Positions 15,216 through 20,941 of a stretch of DNA of 21,217 bases are shown here, one piece after another. The translations under genes and the position numbers were made by a program. The notes below the pieces were generated by a model that was given only the letters and a program-made list of their open reading frames with translations, had not been told where the DNA came from and ran no database searches. Every line of letters starts with the position of its first letter. The first letter of the stretch is position 1. This DNA is from Candidatus Adlerbacteria bacterium RIFCSPHIGHO2_02_FULL_54_18 (GTDB lineage Bacteria > Patescibacteriota > Minisyncoccia > Phycocordibacterales > SBAW01), in contig MEWV01000018.1 of assembly GCA_001775445.1 (NCBI GenBank), forward strand, positions 1-21,217, written 5' to 3'.

Positions 15216-16024
15216 TTTGAGGCAAACCAGTCTCTCAAAGACGCAATACGGTCTTCAATCGTGTAAAATCCGCCGATGATTTCCCGGATAAGATACAGAC
15301 ACGAGGTCGTCGCGTAAAGCACCACAGCCCACGAAAGGACTGGGTAATGCGGCACTCCGGGGAAAAGCAGTAATTCTCCGGCATACGAAGCAACCAGAAC
15401 GACGATCATGTATCCTCCTTCGTGTAATTCATGAACGCCCCAGAGTATGTCCCGCAAGAGTTTGCGCGGCGACAAGCGGGGCGCGGCTGTCGCGGCCTCC
15501 GTATGAGTATGGGGAGGAGTCGCGGGGATGCGAAATAGTTCGGGACGTTCACTGTACGGTCGGACAAAAAGAATACGGGGGAGGTCACCGATGGCGCGGC
15601 GCATGCCCATCGTGAGCGCGCCCACGACTCCGGCCGCCAAAACCACGAGGTTGGGAGTAGTCCACAGTTCGGATACGGCAAACGTGAGTCCAAGAAAGAA
15701 CGCTTCAAATACCACGAGATGATTGACGAGATCAAGATACACACCCCGCATGGAAAAAGTTTTCTTGTAGCGGACAATTTCGCCGTCAACGGCATCAAGC
15801 ACTAAACTTACATATATAAGAGCGAGACCCTCCCATATATAGCCAAGCGAGATAATCGCTCCCGCCAATACTCCCACGACAATCATGGCGACCGATACCT
15901 GAATCGAAGTAACTGGAGTAGGAAGCAGGAGACGCGTAATGTAAATGGACGGTACCCGCTGGAGTATCGGGTGCCCGAGCACGTTGGTCTGCAACATGAC
16001 GCGCAATTCTTTGATGGATTCCAT
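15212..16024 (-). CDS. CDP-alcohol phosphatidyltransferase family membrane protein (predicted phosphonate transferase)
   Basis: 270 aa from the ATG at 16022-16024, 4 bp after the dehydrogenase stop. Integral membrane protein with hydrophobic stretches around residues 40-62, 66-76, 103-120, 125-145, and two near the C-terminus. The family motif is present as DAVDGEIVR...G...D...H: Asp77, Asp80, Gly81, Arg85, Gly94, Asp98, with His102 where the classic motif has the fourth Asp. Family enzymes use a CDP-activated alcohol to make a phosphodiester on a lipid or sugar. Directly after pepM, ppd and the reductase, this is the expected enzyme for moving 2-hydroxyethylphosphonate from CDP-HEP to an acceptor as a phosphonate ester. 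Donor and acceptor are inferred. A loop at about 170-195 is rich in Pro, Thr and Ala. Confidence 0.85.
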   Translation of the reverse strand: MESIKELRVMLQTNVLGHPILQRVPSIYITRLLLPTPVTSIQVSVAMIVVGVLAGAIISLGYIWEGLALIYVSLVLDAVDGEIVRYKKTFSMRGVYLDLVNHLVVFEAFFLGLTFAVSELWTTPNLVVLAAGVVGALTMGMRRAIGDLPRILFVRPYSERPELFRIPATPPHTHTEAATAAPRLSPRKLLRDILWGVHELHEGGYMIVVLVASYAGELLLFPGVPHYPVLSWAVVLYATTSCLYLIREIIGGFYTIEDRIASLRDWFASK

Positions 16025-16028
16025 AAGA

Positions 16029-17027
16029 TTATAAGATTTCTGTATATAATCGCACAATGTCTGCGTGTGTGAGTACCCTAGGATTGTTACCGAGCCGCTC
16101 TAGGTTGACCTCGGCGGCAAGCGACGGAATGTCGGTGGCTTTAACCCCAAACTGCGACAGATTAATTATACCAAGTTGTGAGAGTAATCTCTCAACTGCC
16201 TCCGGCGTCACCGACGGCTCCGGTAACAACACGTTGTTGAAACGAATTATCGCGGGCAAAAAAACAGCGACCGCGACGCCATGCGGGATGCCGAAGCGAT
16301 AGGTAAGTCCGTACGAAAGCGCGTGGCAGGCGGTGGTCTTGGAAATATTGATGGCTTTTCCAGCCAGATGTGCGCCGAGCATTACCTGTCCGATCGCTTC
16401 TTTATCTCTCTCTTCTATCGCAGGAATGATATTGTTCCATACAAGCTCGAGCGCGGCTTTTGCATACCCTTTCGATTCCTCGCTCGCCTGTAGAGACCAA
16501 AGCGACTCTATCGATTGCGCGAGTGCATCAAGCCCGCTTGCGAGCGCGACTTTTTTTGGAACGCTCTGCGCCAAGGCGGGATCAACTATAGCAACAGCGG
16601 GCAGTATCTCTGGACTTTCGAGCGAGGTTTTAAGCCCGTCTTTGTACACGACCGCAAAACGGGTCGCCTCGCTGCCGGAGCCCGCGGTCGTGGGTATCGC
16701 TATGAGCGGCTTTTTTCCGGCAAAATAGTTGATGGCCTTCGCAATGTCCATCACATGTCCGCCTCCCGTGGCAATCACCAAGCTGGGGCCAAAAGCATTA
16801 TACGCTACAATCCCCTTGTCTATATCCTCCTGCACAGGCAGTGCGCCAAAATCGGTATAGTGCAAAACCTCAAGGCCAAAGAGTGCATCTTCTACCGGCT
16901 GCTGTGCGCCCGATGCGGCGTACGAGGCCGTGCCCGTTACTAAAAAGATTTTCTTAAGCGCAAAAGATGCTACTACCTCTTTGAGCTTTCCTATCGCACC
17001 CTCCCCTATATACTCAATTTGTATCAT
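16029..17027 (-). CDS. Iron-containing alcohol dehydrogenase family, probable phosphonoacetaldehyde reductase (HEP-forming)
   Basis: 332 aa. NAD-binding IATGGGHVMDIAKAI (residues 85-99), TTAGSGSEAT (113-122) and the metal site region: Asp167 and Gln171 in GLDALAQSIESLWS, His235 in CHALSYGLTY and His249 in GIPHG. The classic family has His at the Gln171 position. The stretch DALAQSIESLWS...SEES looks like the hydroxyethylphosphonate dehydrogenase branch as I remember it. It would reduce phosphonoacetaldehyde to 2-hydroxyethylphosphonate. Its ATG overlaps the ppd stop by one base (TAATG at 17029-17025), so it follows the enzyme that makes its substrate. No aminotransferase for 2-aminoethylphosphonate is next to it, which favours HEP as the product. 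Confidence 0.87.
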   Translation of the reverse strand: MIQIEYIGEGAIGKLKEVVASFALKKIFLVTGTASYAASGAQQPVEDALFGLEVLHYTDFGALPVQEDIDKGIVAYNAFGPSLVIATGGGHVMDIAKAINYFAGKKPLIAIPTTAGSGSEATRFAVVYKDGLKTSLESPEILPAVAIVDPALAQSVPKKVALASGLDALAQSIESLWSLQASEESKGYAKAALELVWNNIIPAIEERDKEAIGQVMLGAHLAGKAINISKTTACHALSYGLTYRFGIPHGVAVAVFLPAIIRFNNVLLPEPSVTPEAVERLLSQLGIINLSQFGVKATDIPSLAAEVNLERLGNNPRVLTHADIVRLYTEIL

Positions 17028-18154
17028 TACTGAAGGTAGTCCATAAACCCTTTTTTATTTTCCTGCGGGGTTTCCTTCGGGCGGCCTAGGTCTTTGCGCG
17101 ACCCGAGAGCTACTTTTATTTCAAGAAACGCGGGGCCCGGCACTCCGGGCAAGGTGCGCAAGGCCTCGGCAAGGTCTTCTTTATTTTCTACTGTAAGCAC
17201 CGACGCGTAACCGCAGCTCTTAGCCACACCCGCGATGTCTACCGCAGCCGCGGCAGACGGCTGTCCACCCACCGACTCGTGCGCCAGGTTGTTAAGCACG
17301 ATGTGGCGGAAGTTCCCCGGCTTAACCCAGCCGACGGTTGCGAGCGCACCCAGGTGCATCAGTGTCGCGCCGTCGCCGTCTAGACAATATACTTGTCTAT
17401 CTTTTTTTTGCTGCGCAATGCCGAGCGCGATTTGTGAAGCATGACCCATGGATCCCACGGTCAAAAAATCATTCTGTGTCCCCTCGCCGCGGCGTTTTCG
17501 TGACTCGTATAACTCGCGCGAAATCTTACCGGTGGTACTGACAACAATCTCCCGGCCTGTGAGGATCCCAATTATCATCTCTATTGCCTCCTCGCGGGTG
17601 AGTGGATGCTGTACCGGGCGCTCCGCAGCGGCGTACGCCTCAAACACGCCGCCACAAATGACAATAGCCGCAGGGCGGCTCTCTGCGCGCGCGAGCCCTA
17701 CCATGGAAGCTATTTCTCTTGTGACGGTATGCGCCTCCATCTCTGGAGAGACAACAACATATGGAATCTCAAGCACTTGTAGGAGCGCGGGGGTTATGCG
17801 GCCCTGTTTGATATGCTGCGGTTCGTCTTTGAATCCGGGTTCGCCGCGCCAACCGATGATGAGCAGCGTGGGGATTGAGTACACTTCTTTGTCCGCGAGC
17901 GAGGTTAGTGGATTGATCGCGTTGCCGAGCCCGGAGTTCTGCATATAGACCGCTGGCACCTTGCCAGTCGCCAAATGGTATCCTGCGGCGATACCAATTG
18001 CGCCGCCTTCGTTGGCAGCGGTGACATGACTTTCTTTCGGCACCTCATTCTCTACGTATGCCAAAAAGTCTTTCAAAAGCGAATCGGGTACCCCGGTAAA
18101 AAAAGAAACACCCACCTGCGCAAGCGCTTCGATAAATTGTTTAGGATGCACCAT
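17027..18154 (-). CDS. ppd: Phosphonopyruvate decarboxylase
   Basis: 375 aa from the ATG at 18152-18154. The longer frame to 18226 lies wholly within the pepM 3' end. Thiamine-diphosphate enzyme: N-terminal FFTGVPDSLLKDFL (residues 18-31), TAANEGGAIGIAAGYHLATG (45-64, Glu49 the cofactor-activating glutamate), MQNSGLGNAINPLTSLAD (71-88), and the ThDP-metal motif from GDG at 260-262 to NN at 288-289. The ordering and GVPDS/NSGLGN motifs are those of Ppd rather than other ThDP decarboxylases. It makes the otherwise unfavourable PEP mutase reaction go forward by decarboxylating phosphonopyruvate to phosphonoacetaldehyde. The start overlaps the pepM stop by 14 bp, with AAAGG just before the ATG as a possible ribosome-binding site. 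Confidence 0.95.
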   Translation of the reverse strand: MVHPKQFIEALAQVGVSFFTGVPDSLLKDFLAYVENEVPKESHVTAANEGGAIGIAAGYHLATGKVPAVYMQNSGLGNAINPLTSLADKEVYSIPTLLIIGWRGEPGFKDEPQHIKQGRITPALLQVLEIPYVVVSPEMEAHTVTREIASMVGLARAESRPAAIVICGGVFEAYAAAERPVQHPLTREEAIEMIIGILTGREIVVSTTGKISRELYESRKRRGEGTQNDFLTVGSMGHASQIALGIAQQKKDRQVYCLDGDGATLMHLGALATVGWVKPGNFRHIVLNNLAHESVGGQPSAAAAVDIAGVAKSCGYASVLTVENKEDLAEALRTLPGVPGPAFLEIKVALGSRKDLGRPKETPQENKKGFMDYLQ

Positions 18155-19493
18155 TGCCTTTGCGCTCAACGAGCGTGAGAATCTCAGAAATCGGCATGCA
18201 ATACTCCCTTGATGCTTTGTCCGCACGGCCGTGCGAGAGTATCATCTGGGCCGTTTTGACCATTGCGGGGTACGCACTGCGCAACAGGTGGTTGGCATAA
18301 ATGACCACGTTGACGCCCGCCTTGCGGAGCTCATCTTCGGTAATAGTGTCATAGGTGGTAGGTACCGCAATAAGAGGCACGCGGCGCTTAAACTTTTTGT
18401 ACGCGCGGCAAAATTTCAGAACCTCTTTGGGGCTCTTCTCCTTGCTGTGGACCATAATTCCGTCCGCGCCGGCGTCTATATACATCTTGGCGCGCCGCAG
18501 CGCGTCCTTGACTCCCTTGCCGGCGATCATACTCTCAAGCCGCGCGATAATCATGAAGTCGGGGGTTACCTGTGCCTTTTTGCCCGCGCGTATCTTGTCG
18601 GCAAACTCTTTGGGGTCGGCAAGCACCTGCTTGACTGAAGTGCCAAAAAGCGAGTTTTTCTTGGCACCCGTCTTGTCCTCAATAATGACGGCTGAGACTC
18701 CAATGCGTTCCAGCGAGCGCACGGTATAGGGAAAATGTTCCAACTGTCCGCCGGTGTCGCCGTCAAAGATTACGGGTTTGGTGCTTACCTCCAACACGTC
18801 GGCTACCGTTCCGAGGCGGGAGGTAAGGTCCACGAGCTCGGTGTCGGGTTTGCCTTTGAGCGTGGAGTCGGTGAGACTCGATATCCAGATAAAGTCGAAT
18901 TCCTTGCGCGCCCCTCCATCCTTTACGTATATGTGTTCCACGATGAGCGCTGAGAGGCCACTGTGCGCCTCTATACCGCGGATAATCGGCCGGGCATTAA
19001 GTAGGCGCTGTAGCCGCTGGAGCCGCAACTGCGGCGTAGTGCCTATCTCTTTGAGCGCCTGATTAAGTTCGGTTGAGGAGGTCGGTATGACACCCTTGCG
19101 GTAGGGTATCTCGCGTTCGGTCTCCACCAACTTTCCGCCCCACTCTTTAAGAGTTTCAATCACTTGCCGACGGGTCTCTTTCTGGACGCCTACTCTCCAA
19201 TCATCACCATGGATAACGTAGTCGGGCTTGTACTTACGAAGGTTGGGCCGGTAATCAAGCGTCTTTTGCGGGACAACCCGCGATACCCCGACGATGTTTT
19301 CCATCACCACCTTCCGGTTTTCGTACGGCATGTACGGCAAGCGTTTGTAGCTCGCGATAGCCTTGTCGGTAAGGAGGCCCAGAATGACCTCGCCCATCTT
19401 TGCCGCTTCGCGGATATTAATAAGATGGCCCGGATGTACCAAATCCGCGCTCATGGCGACATACACCACCTTCTTTTTTGGGGATTTAGCCAT
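18141..19493 (-). CDS. pepM: Cytidylyltransferase-phosphoenolpyruvate mutase fusion
   Basis: 450 aa from the ATG at 19491-19493; the 44-residue extension to 19625 lies in the promoter region. Residues 1-150 form a nucleotidyltransferase of the cytidylyltransferase type, with the HPGH motif (20-23) and IPTSST (136-141). Residues 165-440 form PEP mutase: DFIWISSLTDS (200-210), VIFDGDTGG (241-249) and the diagnostic EDKTGAKKNS (272-281, the EDKxxxKxNS signature) absent from isocitrate lyase-type relatives. PEP mutase makes the carbon-phosphorus bond of phosphonopyruvate. Nucleotidyltransferases fused or adjacent to PepM are known to activate phosphonates with CMP for attachment to macromolecules. 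The protein thus probably does the first and last soluble steps of CDP-HEP formation. It heads the phosphonate operon. Confidence 0.95.
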   Translation of the reverse strand: MAKSPKKKVVYVAMSADLVHPGHLINIREAAKMGEVILGLLTDKAIASYKRLPYMPYENRKVVMENIVGVSRVVPQKTLDYRPNLRKYKPDYVIHGDDWRVGVQKETRRQVIETLKEWGGKLVETEREIPYRKGVIPTSSTELNQALKEIGTTPQLRLQRLQRLLNARPIIRGIEAHSGLSALIVEHIYVKDGGARKEFDFIWISSLTDSTLKGKPDTELVDLTSRLGTVADVLEVSTKPVIFDGDTGGQLEHFPYTVRSLERIGVSAVIIEDKTGAKKNSLFGTSVKQVLADPKEFADKIRAGKKAQVTPDFMIIARLESMIAGKGVKDALRRAKMYIDAGADGIMVHSKEKSPKEVLKFCRAYKKFKRRVPLIAVPTTYDTITEDELRKAGVNVVIYANHLLRSAYPAMVKTAQMILSHGRADKASREYCMPISEILTLVERKGNGAS

Positions 19494-19501
19494 ATGCAGT
19501 A

Positions 19502-19518
19502 AGCCCTGAAACAGGGCT
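19502..19518. promoter_or_regulatory. Perfect dyad next to the pepM -10 box (candidate operator)
   Basis: AGCCCTG at 19502-19508 and CAGGGCT at 19512-19518 form a perfect 7 bp inverted repeat with a 3 bp centre. It directly abuts the predicted -10 (19524-19519) and covers the predicted transcription start, the usual place for a repressor operator. There is no T-run for a terminator. Confidence 0.45.
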
Positions 19519-19547
19519 ACTATACTCCAAAACCCTTTGTTTTGCAC
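19519..19547 (-). promoter_or_regulatory. Probable pepM operon promoter
   Basis: Minus-strand TATAGT at 19524-19519 with a weak -35 (GTGCAA, 19547-19542) at 17 bp. The predicted start near 19513 gives a leader of about 20 nt with no Shine-Dalgarno site. The poor -35 suggests an activator or a different recognition. Confidence 0.4.
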
Positions 19548-19558
19548 CTTAGTTTCAC

Positions 19559-19587
19559 TTGACAAAACATATTTTAGGGTATACAAT
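19559..19587 (+). promoter_or_regulatory. Sigma-70-type promoter of the Nudix gene
   Basis: TTGACA (19559-19564), 17 bp spacer, TACAAT (19582-19587): the best consensus match in the window. The -10 is covered by a perfect inverted repeat, GGTATA-CAA-TATACC at 19578-19592, which could be an operator. The leader would be about 43 nt. Confidence 0.7.
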
Positions 19588-19625
19588 ATACCTAGTTTCA
19601 ACAGTTCCCGAAAAATCAACAGCAC

Positions 19626-19630
19626 AGGAG
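19626..19630 (+). promoter_or_regulatory. Shine-Dalgarno site of the Nudix gene
   Basis: AGGAG, 6 nt before the ATG at 19637. It decides the start at 19637 over the in-frame ATG at 19559, which would overlap the promoter. Confidence 0.65.
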
Positions 19631-19636
19631 CATGAG

Positions 19637-20212
19637 ATGAAGAAAGTATGGCCTGATTTCTCCCCCGTCGTGGTGGGAGTCATCTTCCGAAAAAACGCCA
19701 ACGGCACGACCTCCATCCTCACCCAAAAGCGGGTTGTCAAAATTTTCCCTGGCGAGGACCCGCCCTACGATCCGCTCTACCACGACACCTACGAGGCAAT
19801 GGGCGAGAAGCTCAACCCCGGCGAGAGCGTCATCGATGCACTCATCCGCGGCGTCAAGGAAGAGTGTGGCAAGCCGGACTTTGTCCCCAAACTCATCATC
19901 GGTGCCGAGGACAAGACCGTCTGGACCACCGGCAGGGAATATGCCGGAGAGAAGGATAACGTCGTCTGCTGCGACCCGTTTTGCTTCCTACAGAGCATGG
20001 GGCCGCCGCAGAAATGGCTCGGGCCGGCGTTCCTGGTTGAAGTGTCGGCCGACTTTGATCCTGACCTCTCCAAGAGCGACGGCGAGGCAAGTGGGGTGAG
20101 GTGGTGGAAACCCAACGAGCTTCGGGTCGCCATTAACTGCAACCAGAGCCAGTTCATGGGGCTCCACATGCCGGCGCTCTACAAGGCAGCAGTTTACCTC
20201 GCCAACAAATAA
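19637..20212 (+). CDS. Nudix hydrolase-like protein (variant Nudix box)
   Basis: 191 aa from the ATG preceded by AGGAG. The N-terminal strand FSPVVVGVIFRKN and the Nudix region at residues 56-79 (GEKLNPGESVIDALIRGVKEECGK) mark the family. The box keeps Glu63, Arg71, Glu75, Glu76 and Gly78, but the first Gly and the Glu after Arg71 differ (Glu and Gly). The two glutamates of EExG that bind metal are intact, so activity is possible. Nudix enzymes cleave nucleoside diphosphates linked to another group; the substrate is unknown. The gene is transcribed away from pepM, has its own terminator and shows a stronger ribosome-binding site than its neighbours, so it is probably an independent unit and not a pathway member. 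Confidence 0.8.
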   Translation: MKKVWPDFSPVVVGVIFRKNANGTTSILTQKRVVKIFPGEDPPYDPLYHDTYEAMGEKLNPGESVIDALIRGVKEECGKPDFVPKLIIGAEDKTVWTTGREYAGEKDNVVCCDPFCFLQSMGPPQKWLGPAFLVEVSADFDPDLSKSDGEASGVRWWKPNELRVAINCNQSQFMGLHMPALYKAAVYLANK

Positions 20213-20231
20213 AAAACTGGCACAATACCTA

Positions 20232-20257
20232 AAAAACGGCACTTCAGTGCCGTTTTT
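20232..20257. terminator. Bidirectional rho-independent terminator
   Basis: CGGCACT (20237-20243) pairs with AGTGCCG (20246-20252); A-runs at 20232-20236 and T-runs at 20253-20257 extend the stem and give U-tracts on both strands. It lies 19 bp after the Nudix stop and about 45 bp after the stop of the convergent PaaX-like gene, so it can end both. Confidence 0.85.
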
Positions 20258-20272
20258 CTTATTTCCCACAAT

Positions 20273-20312
20273 TTTCGCCTTAGTAGTAACGGTCGTTATA
20301 GTTAAGGCAAAT
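20273..20312. repeat. 40 bp imperfect palindromic repeat, copy A (downstream of the PaaX-like gene)
   Basis: Arms at 20273-20282 (ending CGCCTTA) and 20303-20312 (TAAGGCAAAT) are inverted repeats separated by 20 bp; 6 bp (GCCTTA/TAAGGC) are perfect. Over 36 aligned bases, 20277-20312 matches copy B (20895-20930) at 29 positions without gaps and in the same orientation. The right arm encodes the last residues and stop codon of the PaaX-like gene (stop at 20302-20304). Confidence 0.75.
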
Positions 20313-20892
20313 TAAAATGCTTCTTTATTTTTTCGTCGTTCTCGATGCCCTCCGCGATGATGTACAAAATCCCCTGTCCTAAGTGCATCTGTGCCCGCAC
20401 AAATACGACCATATCCGCGCAGTCGTACGGATGCACCCATACGCTGTTCTGCACTTTATAAAATCCGGCTTTCCGTAAGAGGATACGCAACTTGTCCCGC
20501 ACTCCCCTCCGCCGCTCCCAAATGTCAAAAATTACAATACGCCAGCGCCTGTCCCACTTTGCCGGCTTTCGAATTTTTATCCGCTCCAACACGTCCCACC
20601 TGTCTGCCTGCGCTTTACCTTTGTCACTAAGTTGTATTTGCCAACCGACAGAACCTTTTTCAAACCGCACCAAACCTTTTTGCTCCAATCGTTTGACCGC
20701 TTGGCGGATGCGATATACCGGCTTTCTTTTATCTTCGTCCTGGAATCCCAAATGCTTGAGCAACATTTTTTCCGAAGCGAAGGCTATCCTTGTTGACCGG
20801 GTAGTAAGCCGAGTCAACAACACCAAGACCTTCCGTTGGATTTTTTCGCGCGAAGCGCGGACACGAATGTTTGTTTCAAGCTGGTGTGGCAT
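20302..20892 (-). CDS. PaaX-like winged-helix protein with Cas2-like C-terminal domain
   Basis: 196 aa. Residues about 20-95 look like a winged helix DNA-binding domain (KHLGFQDEDKRKPVYRIRQA, RLEQKGLVRFEKG). Residues 112-196 match the Cas2-like ferredoxin fold found in PaaX C-termini: KWDRRWRIVIFDIWERRRG (112-130), AGFYKVQNSVWVHPYDC (142-158) and MVVFVR. Many Parcubacteria-like genomes carry several such genes, which is a main clue to the organism. The FDIPE-type motif commonly seen is FDIWE here. It stands alone between a terminator and the GT9 gene, and its promoter lies inside one copy of a palindromic repeat that also occurs just after the gene, suggesting autoregulation. No CRISPR array or cas1 is present, so a Cas2 role in adaptation is unlikely. 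Confidence 0.85.
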   Translation of the reverse strand: MPHQLETNIRVRASREKIQRKVLVLLTRLTTRSTRIAFASEKMLLKHLGFQDEDKRKPVYRIRQAVKRLEQKGLVRFEKGSVGWQIQLSDKGKAQADRWDVLERIKIRKPAKWDRRWRIVIFDIWERRRGVRDKLRILLRKAGFYKVQNSVWVHPYDCADMVVFVRAQMHLGQGILYIIAEGIENDEKIKKHFNLP

Positions 20893-20930
20893 TTGCCTTA
20901 GTATACACGACCGTTATGGTTAAGGTAAAT
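20891..20930. repeat. 40 bp imperfect palindromic repeat, copy B (promoter side of the PaaX-like gene)
   Basis: Arms ATTTGCCTTA (20891-20900) and TAAGGTAAAT (20921-20930) are inverted repeats with 9 of 10 matching positions and a 20 bp centre. The arms cover the predicted -35 and the transcription start of the PaaX-like gene. Same orientation and spacing as copy A. Confidence 0.75.
20900..20929 (-). promoter_or_regulatory. Promoter of the PaaX-like gene, leaderless
   Basis: Minus-strand TTTACC (20929-20924), 18 bp spacer, TATACT (20905-20900). Only 7 nt separate the -10 from the ATG at 20890-20892, so the mRNA is probably leaderless. The promoter is wholly inside palindrome copy B. Confidence 0.5.
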
Positions 20931-20941
20931 ATGCGTCTAGT

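Noticed and set aside
19502..19518. Rho-independent terminator or 5' RNA hairpin of pepM
   Set aside because: No T-run follows in either direction, and the predicted transcription start lies inside the dyad, so a full RNA hairpin would not be made.
19494..19625. 44-residue hydrophobic N-terminal extension of the pepM fusion
   Set aside because: It spans the promoter and dyad region; the cytidylyltransferase fold begins properly just after the ATG at 19493.
19559..19636. N-terminal extension of the Nudix protein from the ATG at 19559
   Set aside because: It would start on the TTGACA -35 box and cover the promoter; the AGGAG site points to the ATG at 19637.
20302..20892. CRISPR-Cas2 adaptation gene
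   Set aside because: The Cas2-like domain is fused to a winged helix as in PaaX; no array, cas1 or other cas gene is seen, and the two flanking repeats are promoter-like palindromes with no spacer series.
20273..20930. Integron cassette with attC sites
   Set aside because: The repeats have paired arms, but the core reads GTTAAGG, not GTTRRRY, and the complementary R'' box is not matched.
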